A stretch of 39,516 nt of DNA from Candidatus Zixiibacteriota bacterium (GTDB lineage Bacteria; Zixibacteria; MSB-5A5; JAABVY01; JAHJOQ01), in NCBI GenBank assembly GCA_020053015.1, contig JAGVNY010000171.1, positions 1-39,516 on the forward strand, read 5' to 3'. Every line of letters begins with the position of its first letter. The stretch's first letter is position 1. The translations under genes and the position numbers were made by a program. Shown one piece after another: positions 10,190 through 20,222 of the stretch. The notes beneath the pieces are model-generated. The model worked only from the letters and a program-made list of their open reading frames with translations, searched no databases and was not told where the DNA came from.

Positions 10190-11341
10190 TCAAACAGACG
10201 ATACTTCTTTGAAAACTTCGCGCGCTATGACGAGCCGCTGCACCTCCGACGTGCCCTCGCCGATCTCGCACAGTTTCATGTCGCGATAGTAGCGCTCCGC
10301 CGGATACTTCGCGCTGTATCCATCGCCACCCAGAATTTGAATGGCCTGATACGTGCAGAAATTGGCGACCTCCGAAGCATAGACCTTTGCCATCGCGGAT
10401 TGTTTCGTCATTGGCTTGCCGGCGTCTTTCAAGTACGCGGCCCCGTAGACGAGATTACGCGCTGCTTCCACCTGTATGGCCATGTCAGCGACCTTCCATT
10501 GAATCGCCTGGTAGTCGGATATCGGTTTCCCAAAGGTCTTGCGCCGAAGCGCATACTTAGAGGCCAATTCCAGCGCAGCCTGAGCGAGTCCGAGCGCCAT
10601 CGCACCGATAGAAATTCGCCCGCCGTCGAGAGTAATCATGAACTGCTTGAATCCCTGTCCCTCGGGTCCGAGGCGCTGGGATTCATGTAACTTGAGGTCA
10701 TCAAAGTGCAGATATGCCGTATCCGATCCCCGACAGCCGAGCTTGTTCTCCTTCTTGCCGACGGAGAATCCGACCATGCCCTTTTCGAGAATGAACGACG
10801 ATATCCCTTTGACGCCACCTTCGTTGCTTGTTCGGGCAGTTGCAATAGCCACGGTGCAGGGATTGGCAGACGTGATCCAGCATTTCGTGCCGTTGATGAT
10901 GTAGTGATCGCCGCTCTTGACAGCTTTCGATCTAGTTCCGCCTGCGTCCGATCCCGCCTCCGGTTCGGTCAGTCCAAATGCAATCAAGTCGCCCTTTCCA
11001 CAGGCGTTGGGCAGATACTTGCGTCGCTGCTCCTCATTGCCGAATGCGTATATCGGGAATGTGCCGAGGGAGTTGTGAGCGGCGAGTGTCAAGCCGGTTG
11101 AACCGCATACGCGGGAGACTTCTTCGACGACCAGCGCATACTCTGCCTGGCTGTATCCGACGCCGCCGTAGTCCTTTGGTATCAGGCAGCCCCACCATCC
11201 ACGAGAATTGATGAGCGCTTGCACTTCGGGCTTGAACACCTGCTTCTCATCGATTTCTGCCGCATGCGGAGCAATCTTCTCCTCGCAGAATTGCCGGACC
11301 TCCCGTCTGAACTCAGCGAGTTTCTCAAGAATGTCGTACAT
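10190..11341 (-). CDS. Acyl-CoA dehydrogenase (short/branched-chain type)
   Basis: GLTEPEAGSDAGGTRSKAV...IINGTKCWIT...GGRISIGAMALGLAQAALE...EIGEGTSEVQRLVIAR. Confidence 0.95.
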   Translation of the reverse strand: MYDILEKLAEFRREVRQFCEEKIAPHAAEIDEKQVFKPEVQALINSRGWWGCLIPKDYGGVGYSQAEYALVVEEVSRVCGSTGLTLAAHNSLGTFPIYAFGNEEQRRKYLPNACGKGDLIAFGLTEPEAGSDAGGTRSKAVKSGDHYIINGTKCWITSANPCTVAIATARTSNEGGVKGISSFILEKGMVGFSVGKKENKLGCRGSDTAYLHFDDLKLHESQRLGPEGQGFKQFMITLDGGRISIGAMALGLAQAALELASKYALRRKTFGKPISDYQAIQWKVADMAIQVEAARNLVYGAAYLKDAGKPMTKQSAMAKVYASEVANFCTYQAIQILGGDGYSAKYPAERYYRDMKLCEIGEGTSEVQRLVIAREVFKEVSSV

Positions 11342-11343
11342 TG

Positions 11344-12486
11344 TCAGTCCTTAAGTATATCTCTTGATATGACTATCCGCTGCGCTTCCGAGGTCCCCTC
11401 GTAAATCTCTGTCACGCGAGCATCTCTGAAATAGCGCTCGACCGGATACTCTTTGACATAACCGTAACCACCATGGATTTGAACAGCTTGGTTAGCGACG
11501 AAGTTCGCCGTTTCGGATGCGAATAGCTTCGCCATCGACGTCTCCTTGTCGAAACGGCCGGGAGCGCCTGCAAGGACGGCGGCACGGTACGTCAAGAGTC
11601 GCGAGGCATCGATCTTCATCGCCATGTCAGCAAGCTTGAACTGAATCGCCTGGAAGTTGCAGATCGCTTGTCCGAACTGCTTGCGAGTTTTGGAGTACGA
11701 CACCGCTTCTTCGAATGCCGCTTCTGCAATGCCGATTGACTGAGCTGCCACTCCAATACGTCCGCCCGCAAGAAGTGACAGAGCGATCTTGAATCCCTTT
11801 CCTTCTTCTCCAAGAAGACTGCTCTTGGGTACTTTTGCATCGATGAAAGAAACTTCGCGCGTATCGGAGCACTTCAGGCCCATCTTCTTCTCCGGGGCGC
11901 CGAGTGACATTCCGTCGATTCCGGGCTCCACGAGCAGGCATGACACTCCCTTCGAACCAGCTTCTGGATTCGTGAGGGCAAACACGACGAATATCTTCGC
12001 TAACTTGGCGGTCGAGACCCAGCTCTTCGTGCCGTTGAGAACGTAGCAGTCACCCATGGAAACTGCCTGCGTCTTGATCGAGCCAGCATCGGTGCCTGCG
12101 TCCGGTTCGGTGAGGCAGTACGAACTGAGGTATTCGCCGGTAGCAAGCTTCGGCAGATACTTCTTCTTCTGATCTTCAGTTCCGTAAATAGCGAGCGCTT
12201 TCTCGACCAGCGAATTATGCACTGAGAGAGTGATCGCAAGTCCTGCACAGGCTTTTCCGATTTCCTCGATTGCCAATACGTAGCTGAGAGTGTCAACCGC
12301 GAGTCCGCCGTATTCTTCAGGCGCGAGCAACCCGAAATAGCCGAGTTCTCCCGCTTCGGCGAGAAGATCGTCGGGCATGTGCCCCTCGGCATCCATCTCC
12401 TCGGCTATCGGTTTAACGCGCTTGATGGCAAATTCTCGCGCTGCGTCGCGCATCATCTTCTGGTCGTCATTCAACTCAAAATCCAT
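11344..12486 (-). CDS. Acyl-CoA dehydrogenase (butyryl-CoA dehydrogenase-like)
   Basis: SYCLTEPDAGTDAGSIKTQAV...LNGTKSWVSTA...GGRIGVAAQSIGIAEAAFE...EIYEGTSEAQRIVISRDIL. Confidence 0.95.
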   Translation of the reverse strand: MDFELNDDQKMMRDAAREFAIKRVKPIAEEMDAEGHMPDDLLAEAGELGYFGLLAPEEYGGLAVDTLSYVLAIEEIGKACAGLAITLSVHNSLVEKALAIYGTEDQKKKYLPKLATGEYLSSYCLTEPDAGTDAGSIKTQAVSMGDCYVLNGTKSWVSTAKLAKIFVVFALTNPEAGSKGVSCLLVEPGIDGMSLGAPEKKMGLKCSDTREVSFIDAKVPKSSLLGEEGKGFKIALSLLAGGRIGVAAQSIGIAEAAFEEAVSYSKTRKQFGQAICNFQAIQFKLADMAMKIDASRLLTYRAAVLAGAPGRFDKETSMAKLFASETANFVANQAVQIHGGYGYVKEYPVERYFRDARVTEIYEGTSEAQRIVISRDILKD

Positions 12487-12495
12487 CTCTATACC

Positions 12496-13350
12496 TCATG
12501 CCTGACTCGTGTAGTCGTAGAACCCTCTGCCGCTCTTGCGTCCGAGATATCCGGCCTCGACCATCTTGCGCAGCAGTGGACACGGGCGATACTTCGGATC
12601 GCCGAGTCCTTCGTGCATGACCTCGAGAATCGCGAGACAGACGTCGAGCCCGATGAAATCGGCCAGCGTCAGCGGCCCCATAGGATGTGCCATGCCCAGC
12701 TTCATCACTGTGTCGATAGCTTCCTTCGTCGCCACCCCTTCAAACAAGGCGTATACCGCTTCGTTAATCATAGGAAGCAGGATTCTGTTGGCGACAAAAC
12801 CAGGATAGTCGTTGACCTCAACCGGTGTCTTGCCGAGTTTCTTTGCGGTTTCGTCGACCAGTTTGTACGTCTCGTTTGAAGTTGCCACGCCGCGAATGAC
12901 TTCAACCAGCTTCATCATCGGCACCGGATTCATGAAGTGCATTCCGATGACTTTGTCCGGACGTTTTGTGGCGCTCGCAAGCTTGGTAATGGGCAGCGAT
13001 GAGGTGTTCGAGGCAAGTATCACATCCGGCCTGCATGCGGCGTCGAGCTTCTTAAACAACTCTATCTTAGTCTCGAAATGCTCGGTGGCGGCTTCGACCA
13101 CGAGGTCAGCTTTACCGGCGTCGGCAAGATCGACAGAAAACGAAATGTTGGCCAATGCCTCATCCATCTTGGCCTGCGTGATCTTCTCCTTTGCAAGCTC
13201 GCGCCCCATGTTCTTCTTGATAGTATCGCGGGCGCGATCGACGAACTCCTGCTTTATGTCGATCATGATAACTTTGAAGCCGTTTTGAGAAAAGACGTGC
13301 GCGATACCGTTTCCCATCGTACCCGCGCCGATTACAGCTACTGTATTCAT
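12496..13350 (-). CDS. 3-hydroxybutyryl-CoA dehydrogenase
   Basis: [21 protein letters not shown]...[13 protein letters not shown]...[19 protein letters not shown]...[15 protein letters not shown]. Confidence 0.97.
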   Translation of the reverse strand: MNTVAVIGAGTMGNGIAHVFSQNGFKVIMIDIKQEFVDRARDTIKKNMGRELAKEKITQAKMDEALANISFSVDLADAGKADLVVEAATEHFETKIELFKKLDAACRPDVILASNTSSLPITKLASATKRPDKVIGMHFMNPVPMMKLVEVIRGVATSNETYKLVDETAKKLGKTPVEVNDYPGFVANRILLPMINEAVYALFEGVATKEAIDTVMKLGMAHPMGPLTLADFIGLDVCLAILEVMHEGLGDPKYRPCPLLRKMVEAGYLGRKSGRGFYDYTSQA

Positions 13351-13390
13351 TCCTCTACTCCCAATGTACTGGTTCTTCCGTTTGTTCTGT

Positions 13391-14578
13391 CTACATCAGC
13401 TCAATGGACATGGCAACTGCGTTGCCGCCGCCAAGACACAATGTCGCGAGACCGGTCTTCAGTCCTCTGTCTTTCAGTGCGTATATAAGAGTTGCGACTA
13501 CCCTCGCGCCGGATGCTCCGATCGGGTGTCCGAGAGCGACTGCTCCCCCGTGCACGTTTACTCGCGACCAGTCCCAGCCGAGCTCTTTGCCGTCGGCGAG
13601 AGCCTGGACGGAGAAAGCCTCGTTGGCTTCGATCAGATCGAAGTAGTCTATGTCGACATTCATCTTCTTCATCAGCTTGCGCACAGCGTAAATCGGCGAG
13701 AAGAATATGTCTTTCGGATCGACGCCTGCAGCAGAATAGCCAGTGATCTTTGCGAGAGGCTTCAGCCCATTTGTTTCTGCATAGCCGAGAGAGGTTACGA
13801 CGAGCGCCGCCGCGCCGTCATTGAGCCCGGGTGCGTTTCCTGCGGTGACCGTACCATCTTTCTGGAAAGCCGGACGCAACTTGGTGAGGCTGTCGACCGT
13901 TGTGTCGGCTCTCGGGCATTCGTCCTTCCTATATAGCACAGGGTCGCCCTTCTTCTGCGGGATTGCAACCGGAAATATCTCGTTGTTGAATTTGCCCGCT
14001 TCCTGCGCGGCTATCGCCTTCCGATGGGAATTGTAGGCGTATTCATCCTGCTCCTCGCGGGAGATGCTCGCTTTAGCAGCGGTGAGCTCCGCAGCGCTGC
14101 CCATGTGCCAGTTGTTGAAAGAGTCCCACAATCCGTCATAAACCATGAGGTCGATTAGCTTCTTGTCGCCGAACTTCAGCCCAGCTTTGGCGCCGTGGAG
14201 CGCGTATGGCGTCCCTGACATCGACTCCATGCCGCCAACAACATAGCAGTCTCCGTCGCCCGCCTTGACGGAAGCAGCGGCCATCATTGCGGCCTTGAGG
14301 CCAGAACCGCAAACCTTGTTGATCGTGAGAGCGACGACCTCGGGAGGCACACCCGCCCCGATGCTGGCTTGCCGCGCAGGCGCCTGTCCGCAGCCGCCCT
14401 GCACCACCTGGCCCATAATCACTTCGTCTATCGTTGCGGGATCTATGCCGGCGCGTTTCACAGCTTCTTTAATCGCTAAGGCGCCGAGTTGAGTTGCCGA
14501 GAAACCGGACAGCGAGCCGAGGAAATTGCCGATCGCGGTTCTGCATGCTGATACGATGACTGGCTGGGGTCTGTCCAT
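13391..14578 (-). CDS. Acetyl-CoA acetyltransferase (thiolase)
   Basis: [11 protein letters not shown]-type motif ([16 protein letters not shown]), [38 protein letters not shown]. Confidence 0.97.
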   Translation of the reverse strand: MDRPQPVIVSACRTAIGNFLGSLSGFSATQLGALAIKEAVKRAGIDPATIDEVIMGQVVQGGCGQAPARQASIGAGVPPEVVALTINKVCGSGLKAAMMAAASVKAGDGDCYVVGGMESMSGTPYALHGAKAGLKFGDKKLIDLMVYDGLWDSFNNWHMGSAAELTAAKASISREEQDEYAYNSHRKAIAAQEAGKFNNEIFPVAIPQKKGDPVLYRKDECPRADTTVDSLTKLRPAFQKDGTVTAGNAPGLNDGAAALVVTSLGYAETNGLKPLAKITGYSAAGVDPKDIFFSPIYAVRKLMKKMNVDIDYFDLIEANEAFSVQALADGKELGWDWSRVNVHGGAVALGHPIGASGARVVATLIYALKDRGLKTGLATLCLGGGNAVAMSIELM

Positions 14579-15215
14579 TCTTGTTCCTCCGTGAAAGATA
14601 TAGATTTATTACTGACTTGCGTTCTTCATCAACACATTACTCTCAGCTCGTGAAATATGTAACAAGTAGCGCCACAATTTAACATCTCGGTATCACCACC
14701 GCAAACAGAAAAAGGCCACCGATCGGCGGACGAAGCGGTAGTAATGTGAGGAATTGAAATGACCACGTGGGCGAACTGACTTCCAGCCGTGCAAAAGCAA
14801 ACGGCGATCCGTTCGATGACCGATTGATTGAACTGGAGGACTCTCTGTTTTTCAGCAGAAGGAGACTCAGCTGATGGGTTGCCTTCGCCAGGTAAGACCT
14901 TAGCGCTAACTCGAGCTTCGCCAGCCATTCAGTTCTGGTGTCCACGACCCGGAGCTTGTGACAATGGTATCAAACACTTCTGACCCTGGGAATGAGCTGC
15001 AGGTGTAACTGGCAGTGTCACAATGTATTGCAATCGTCCCTGGGCGAGCCGCAGACGAGGGAGCAAGAAACATGGCAGGATCATTGCAAGAACTTCTTGC
15101 CGAATCATTTAGAACTTAGTATGTTCACACACCGCATTGAGCGGTCAGGAACGAAGAGAGAGATGCTTTGCGAATAACGTTCGGTAACCTTCATGCAGCG
15201 GAGGATCTAAGGGAT

Positions 15216-17714
15216 ATGGACAAACGCACATCAGCAAATCCGTGGATCGCTTCTAAGAAGTGGATGCAAATCGCTGGAGTCATTGCGATGATCGCGCTTA
15301 TGGCATCGCCGGCGATCGCCAGCGAAGCCGACATCGTAGTACCTGATTTGGACACCGGGAGCTTCTTCGGAATGACCGGCCACAACCTTCTTCTCGGAGG
15401 CATTGTGGTCTGCTTGCTCGGAATGCTCTTTGGTTGGATTGCATACAAGGGTATTGAGAAGCTACCAGTTCACAAGGCGATGCGCGACGTCTCTGAACTG
15501 ATTTATGAGACTTGCAAGACTTATCTCTTCGCTCAGGGCAAATTTATCATGCTGCTCTGGGTGTTTGTCGGCGCAATCACCGTGGTCTATTTTGGATGGC
15601 TGCGTCCGGTTGGATTCGGCAATCTGCTGGTTATCTTGCTCTTCAGTCTCATCGGCATCAGTGGCAGCTATACGGTCGCGTGGTTTGGAATACGGATTAA
15701 CACATTTGCGAACTCGCGGTCTGCATTCGCAAGTCTCACGGGAGTTCCTTATCCCACATACTCGATTCCACTGCGTGCCGGCATCAGCGTGGGGACGCTT
15801 CTGATTTCGATCGAGCTAATCATAATGCTGGCCATCCTGTTGTTTATTCCCGGCAGTCTTGCGGGCTACTGCTTTATCGGATTCGCGGTCGGCGAATCGC
15901 TGGGTGCAGCTGCGCTCAGAATCGCCGGTGGCATATTTACCAAGATCGCTGACATTGGCTCCGACCTGATGAAGATTGTCTTCAATATCAAAGAGGACGA
16001 TGCTCGCAATCCGGGTGTCATCGCCGATTGCACTGGCGATAATGCCGGAGATTCGGTGGGACCCACGGCTGACGGATTCGAGACATATGGCGTGACGGGA
16101 GTTGCGCTGATCACCTTCATTCTTCTTGCGGTCAAAGAGCAACCGATCCAGGTCCAGTTGCTCGTTTGGATCTTCGTGATGCGTGTGATGATGATCGTAA
16201 CGAGCATAGGCTCATACTGGGTCAACAGCATAATCGCGAAAGCTCGCTACGGAACGGCCAAGAGCTTCAATTTCGAAGCGCCGCTCACATCGCTCGTATG
16301 GATCACGTCGATCGTTTCGATCTTCGTTACCTATCTCGCATCTTATCTTATGATACCGGAGCTCGGAGACGGGACTCTTTGGTGGAAGCTTGCGACAATC
16401 ATCAGCTGCGGTACTCTTGCGGGTGCACTGATTCCGGAGCTCGTCAAAGTGTTCACGTCCGTCAAATCGCGACACGTGAAGGAGGTCGTCACCGCGGCCC
16501 GTGAAGGCGGAGCATCGCTGAACATTCTTTCAGGCCTTGTCGCAGGCAATTTCAGCGCATACTGGATGGGAATGGCGATCATCATCCTGATGAGCATTGC
16601 CTGGGGAGTGAGCACTTCCGGACTGGGTGGCATAATGGCAGCTGCGCCGGTGTTTGCTTTCGGTCTGGTGGCTTTCGGTTTTCTCGGCATGGGGCCAGTA
16701 ACGATCGCGGTGGACTCTTATGGGCCTGTGACCGATAATGCGCAGTCCGTGTACGAGCTTTCCATGATTGAAACCCTTCCCGGGATTAAGGGAGAGATCA
16801 AGAAGGATTTCGGATTTGAACCAAACTTTGACACGGCAAAAGCTTACCTCGAGGAGAATGACGGCGCCGGGAACACGTTTAAGGCGACGGCAAAGCCGGT
16901 GCTGATCGGTACTGCTGTCGTTGGTGCAACCACGCTGGTTTTCTCTATCATACTTCTCCTTTCGCAGAAGGCGGCCGGTGTAGTTGGATCGCATCTGACT
17001 CTCGCGGAGATCTCAGACGTGCTCGCCCAGGCCGGTTATCAGTTCTCGATTCTGAACGCCCCCTTCCTACTCGGCCTGATCGCGGGCGGCGCGGTGATTT
17101 ACTGGTTCACAGGCGCTTCGATGCAGGCGGTTTCTACAGGCGCTTACCGTGCGGTTGAATTCATCAAGGCGAACATCAAGCTCGACTCGGAGGTCACCAA
17201 GGCATCAATCAAGGACAGCAAGCGTGTCGTGGAAATCTGTACCCAATACGCTCAGAAGGGTATGTTGAACATATTCATTACGGTGTTCTTCACGACGCTT
17301 GCGTTCGCGTGCGTTAACTCGTACTTCTTCATCGGGTATCTGATCTCGATAGCGATATTCGGTCTCTATCAGGCGTTCTTCATGGCGAATGCCGGAGGCG
17401 CATGGGACAACGCGAAGAAGATCGTCGAGACAGAACTTCGCGAAAAGGGCACTCCGCTTCACGCCGCGACGGTCGTCGGCGACACAGTTGGTGATCCATT
17501 CAAGGATACATCGTCGGTTGCAATGAACCCGGTCATCAAGTTCACGACTCTGTTCGGAGTGTTGGCAGTGGAGCTGGCAATCGAGTTGCCGCAGAACACA
17601 AGGTTGATCTTGGCCGCTCTGTTCTTTGCGGTTGCGGTCATATTCGTTTACAGGTCGTTCTACAAGATGCGCATCAAAGGCGACGAGAAGGCGGCAGCCA
17701 GACACGCGCATTAG
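15216..17714 (+). CDS. hppA: Membrane-bound pyrophosphatase (ion-translocating)
   Basis: ADCTGDNAGDSVGPTADGFETYG; GNTFKATAKP; TVVGDTVGDPFKDTSS; many TMs. Start at ATG 15216 behind GGAGG rather than TTG 15168. Confidence 0.96.
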   Translation: MDKRTSANPWIASKKWMQIAGVIAMIALMASPAIASEADIVVPDLDTGSFFGMTGHNLLLGGIVVCLLGMLFGWIAYKGIEKLPVHKAMRDVSELIYETCKTYLFAQGKFIMLLWVFVGAITVVYFGWLRPVGFGNLLVILLFSLIGISGSYTVAWFGIRINTFANSRSAFASLTGVPYPTYSIPLRAGISVGTLLISIELIIMLAILLFIPGSLAGYCFIGFAVGESLGAAALRIAGGIFTKIADIGSDLMKIVFNIKEDDARNPGVIADCTGDNAGDSVGPTADGFETYGVTGVALITFILLAVKEQPIQVQLLVWIFVMRVMMIVTSIGSYWVNSIIAKARYGTAKSFNFEAPLTSLVWITSIVSIFVTYLASYLMIPELGDGTLWWKLATIISCGTLAGALIPELVKVFTSVKSRHVKEVVTAAREGGASLNILSGLVAGNFSAYWMGMAIIILMSIAWGVSTSGLGGIMAAAPVFAFGLVAFGFLGMGPVTIAVDSYGPVTDNAQSVYELSMIETLPGIKGEIKKDFGFEPNFDTAKAYLEENDGAGNTFKATAKPVLIGTAVVGATTLVFSIILLLSQKAAGVVGSHLTLAEISDVLAQAGYQFSILNAPFLLGLIAGGAVIYWFTGASMQAVSTGAYRAVEFIKANIKLDSEVTKASIKDSKRVVEICTQYAQKGMLNIFITVFFTTLAFACVNSYFFIGYLISIAIFGLYQAFFMANAGGAWDNAKKIVETELREKGTPLHAATVVGDTVGDPFKDTSSVAMNPVIKFTTLFGVLAVELAIELPQNTRLILAALFFAVAVIFVYRSFYKMRIKGDEKAAARHAH

Positions 17715-17718
17715 ACCA

Positions 17719-17745
17719 GTAGGTCAATCCCTGTCCGGGATTGAC
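17719..17745 (+). repeat. GTAG-headed hairpin, 5 nt after hppA stop
   Basis: GTAG GTCAATCCC TGTCC GGGATTGAC. Confidence 0.85.
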
Positions 17746-17761
17746 TCTTTGAATTAGAAGT

Positions 17762-17788
17762 GTCAAGCCTCAAGAAGGCTTGACCTAC
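17762..17788 (-). repeat. GTAG-headed hairpin, inverted partner of 17719-17745
   Basis: Reverse complement GTAG GTCAAGCC TTCTTGA GGCTTGAC. Confidence 0.85.
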
Positions 17789-17795
17789 AAACCAG

Positions 17796-17829
17796 AATCT
17801 CGCAATCCGCCACGACGGGTTGCGAGATT
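17796..17829. repeat. Inverted repeat, possible terminator
   Basis: AATCTCGCAA ... TTGCGAGATT followed by TGTTTTGG. Confidence 0.6.
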
Positions 17830-17845
17830 TGTTTTGGGGAGTGAG

Positions 17846-17872
17846 GTAGGTCGAAACCCTCGTGGTTTCGAC
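17846..17872 (+). repeat. GTAG-headed hairpin
   Basis: GTAG GTCGAAACC CTCGT GGTTTCGAC. Confidence 0.85.
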
Positions 17873-17920
17873 TCCCTTGATGTCATCGCGGCAAAAGCTG
17901 GGATCCAGATGGATGCGGAC

Positions 17921-17972
17921 GTAGCACGGGCGTCTCGCCCGTGAACGATCATAGTCCAGACGACTATGCTAC
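17921..17972. repeat. Head-to-head pair of 23-nt GTAGCA hairpins (BIME-like)
   Basis: GTAG CACGGGC GTCTC GCCCGTG (17921-17943) and reverse complement GTAG CATAGTC GTCTG GACTATG (17950-17972). Confidence 0.85.
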
Positions 17973-17981
17973 TTGAAAGGC

Positions 17982-18011
17982 GTAGTCAGGCACGCGGGGA
18001 GCGTGACCTAC
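17982..18011. repeat. Imperfect palindrome with GTAG/CTAC at both ends
   Basis: GTAGTCAGGCACGCGGGGAGCGTGACCTAC. Confidence 0.65.
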
Positions 18012-18039
18012 CTCAGTGCACGATATGTCGTGGCAATGT

Positions 18040-18084
18040 GTCGGGTTTCTCTTCCGTCCTCGACGGCATCGGAACCCGACCTAC
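18040..18084 (-). repeat. GTCGGGTTTC...GGAACCCGACCTAC nested hairpin (REP-like)
   Basis: GTCGGGTTTC TCTT CCGTC CTC GACGG CATC GGAACCCGAC CTAC; preceded by CACGA TATG TCGTG. Confidence 0.85.
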
Positions 18085-18098
18085 TTTGCTAATTTGTA

Positions 18099-18611
18099 TT
18101 AAAGCTTGTCTTCAGCCACGATTTCGAGGATAGGAGTCTCGGTGTCGACGAGGTCACCGGGTGAGAATGATATCCCGCGGGCGATGCCATCAAGCTTGGC
18201 GACGACTACGTTTTCCATCTTCATTGCCTCGACAATGCAGACGGGAGCGCCTTTGGTCACTTTCTCCCCTTCAGCCACTATGACCTTGACGAGTTTGCCC
18301 GGCATGGGGGCGTGAACTTTCTGCACACCGTCGATTACTTCGGTCCCGCCTTGACCGGCCGTCTGTCCCTCCGCGAGAATGTCCTCAAGGATGTGCACCG
18401 AGCCGTTGCAATGCACATAGACCTTGCCGTTCACAGTGGCTGCGTGCAGAAGTCTGGAACAGGCGCCGTCTGATATCATGAACGAATTCGGATCGATCCG
18501 CACAACGGAAAGGTCAGCGTTCCTTTCTCCGAGAGATAGCTTGTAGCCGTGTGTCGACTTGTCGAGAGTAAGTGCGTAGCTCTTGTCTTTGATTCTGTAT
18601 TCGTAGTGCAT
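18099..18611 (-). CDS. Biotin carboxyl carrier subunit of acyl-CoA carboxylase (BT-like domain + biotinyl domain)
   Basis: VHAPMPGKLVKVIVAEGEKVTKGAPVCIVEAMKMENVV; start MHYEYRIK chosen. Confidence 0.93.
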   Translation of the reverse strand: MHYEYRIKDKSYALTLDKSTHGYKLSLGERNADLSVVRIDPNSFMISDGACSRLLHAATVNGKVYVHCNGSVHILEDILAEGQTAGQGGTEVIDGVQKVHAPMPGKLVKVIVAEGEKVTKGAPVCIVEAMKMENVVVAKLDGIARGISFSPGDLVDTETPILEIVAEDKL

Positions 18612-18633
18612 TATGTGTTCCCGCAAACAGAGT

Positions 18634-18660
18634 GTCGAAACCACAAGGGTTTCGACCTAC
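18634..18660 (-). repeat. GTAG-headed hairpin between biotin carboxylase and BCCP genes
   Basis: Reverse complement GTAG GTCGAAACC CTTGT GGTTTCGAC. Confidence 0.85.
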
Positions 18661-18672
18661 TGGATCCAGCGA

Positions 18673-20175
18673 CTAAGCGGATCCGATTTCCCACTTGCCT
18701 ACAGTCTCCCATGGGGACGGAATGGTTGATGATGCGCCCGCAGCCCCTCCGCCACCGGTAGCTGCCTGACCGGCGAGCGCTCCGGCAGCCAGCACGAAAG
18801 CCAGGTCGGTGCCATCGGTCTCAGTGGGTGACCAACTACTCATGTTGCTCGGAATGAAACCAGTGTAGGTTCGTCCTGCGATGAACTCCGGGTTGTTGAG
18901 CACGTCGCGGAGGTAGTCGATCTGGGTTGTAACCCCCAACACGACATACTCCGACAGCGCCTTGATCATTCGCTTGCGGGCGGCTTCGCGATCTGTTCCC
19001 CACACGATCAGCTTCGATAGAATCGGATCGTAGAAGACAGATACTTCGATTCCGGAGTATATCCCCGAATCGACTCTCACTCCTGGGCCGACAGGTTCCT
19101 TCAGATAGTGAATCTTACCCGCCGCCGGGAGAAAGTTGTTCGAAGCGTCCTCTGCGTAGATACGGCATTCGATCGAGTGTCCTCGCTGCGTGATAGTGCT
19201 CTGTTTGAACGACAGTGGCTCACCGGCTGCGACCTTGATCTGCTCAATTACCAGATCGACTCCGACAACCATCTCCGTGATGGGATGCTCGACTTGGATG
19301 CGCGTGTTCATCTCCAGGAAATAGAAATTGCCGTTTTGATCGAGGAGGAATTCAACCGTCCCCGCATTCGAATAATGACACGCCTGCACGACCTTGACAG
19401 CGGCCTCGCCCATTCTTCCGCGTAGCTCAGGGTTGAGCGCTACCGATGGCGTTTCCTCGATGATCTTCTGGTGGCGTCTCTGAATCGAACACTCGCGCTC
19501 GAATAAGTGAACGGCGTTGCCGTGAGTATCACCGAAAACTTGAAACTCGATGTGACGCGGGTTCTCGATATACTTCTCCAGATAGACCGAGTCATCGCCG
19601 AAAGCTGACTTCGCTTCGCGCTGAGCACCTTCGAGAGCGCCTTTCAGGTCTTCAGGCTTGTTGACAACGCGCATCCCCTTCCCGCCGCCACCTGCTGCGG
19701 CCTTGAGCAGCACAGGGTATCCGACCTTGTCCGCTTCGCGTGCGAAGAGACCCACGTCACTCGCGGACGCCTGCATCCCCGGAATGACCGGGACCTTCGC
19801 GGCTATCATCATCTGACGTGCTTCAACTTTGTTGCCCATCGACTTGATCGACTCCGGATGCGATCCGATGAAGACGATTCCGTCTTTTCTGCAGCGTTCA
19901 GCGAATACGTGATTCTCGGCGAGGAATCCATAGCCGGGGTGTATCGCAGTGCAGCCCGTCTTCTTGGCCGCAGCGATGATCTTGTCGATCGAAAGGTAGC
20001 TTTCGATCGGAGACGGTGGTCCTATGCATACGGCTTCGTCCGCACGAAGCACGTGCAGCGCAGTTCTGTCCGCTTCGGAGTATACAACAACAGAGTGAAT
20101 GCCGAGCTCGCGGCAGGCATGTATTATACGGCAAGCGATCTCGCCGCGATTAGCGATGAGAATCTTGTTAAACAT
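18673..20175 (-). CDS. Biotin carboxylase subunit of acyl-CoA (methylcrotonyl-CoA-like) carboxylase
   Basis: MFNKILIANRGEIACRIIHACRELGI...KAAAGGGGKGMRVV...FLEMNTRIQVEHPITEMV. Confidence 0.96.
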   Translation of the reverse strand: MFNKILIANRGEIACRIIHACRELGIHSVVVYSEADRTALHVLRADEAVCIGPPSPIESYLSIDKIIAAAKKTGCTAIHPGYGFLAENHVFAERCRKDGIVFIGSHPESIKSMGNKVEARQMMIAAKVPVIPGMQASASDVGLFAREADKVGYPVLLKAAAGGGGKGMRVVNKPEDLKGALEGAQREAKSAFGDDSVYLEKYIENPRHIEFQVFGDTHGNAVHLFERECSIQRRHQKIIEETPSVALNPELRGRMGEAAVKVVQACHYSNAGTVEFLLDQNGNFYFLEMNTRIQVEHPITEMVVGVDLVIEQIKVAAGEPLSFKQSTITQRGHSIECRIYAEDASNNFLPAAGKIHYLKEPVGPGVRVDSGIYSGIEVSVFYDPILSKLIVWGTDREAARKRMIKALSEYVVLGVTTQIDYLRDVLNNPEFIAGRTYTGFIPSNMSSWSPTETDGTDLAFVLAAGALAGQAATGGGGAAGASSTIPSPWETVGKWEIGSA

Positions 20176-20222
20176 CTGACATCTATGGAGTGAGTCTCCG
20201 CCGGAGATCGGTTTGCGTTAGC

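Noticed and set aside
13391-14578. The two thiolases as a recent duplication
   Set aside because: 13391-14578 is bacterial acetyl-CoA acetyltransferase type; 23043-24200 is archaeal type. They are distinct subfamilies.
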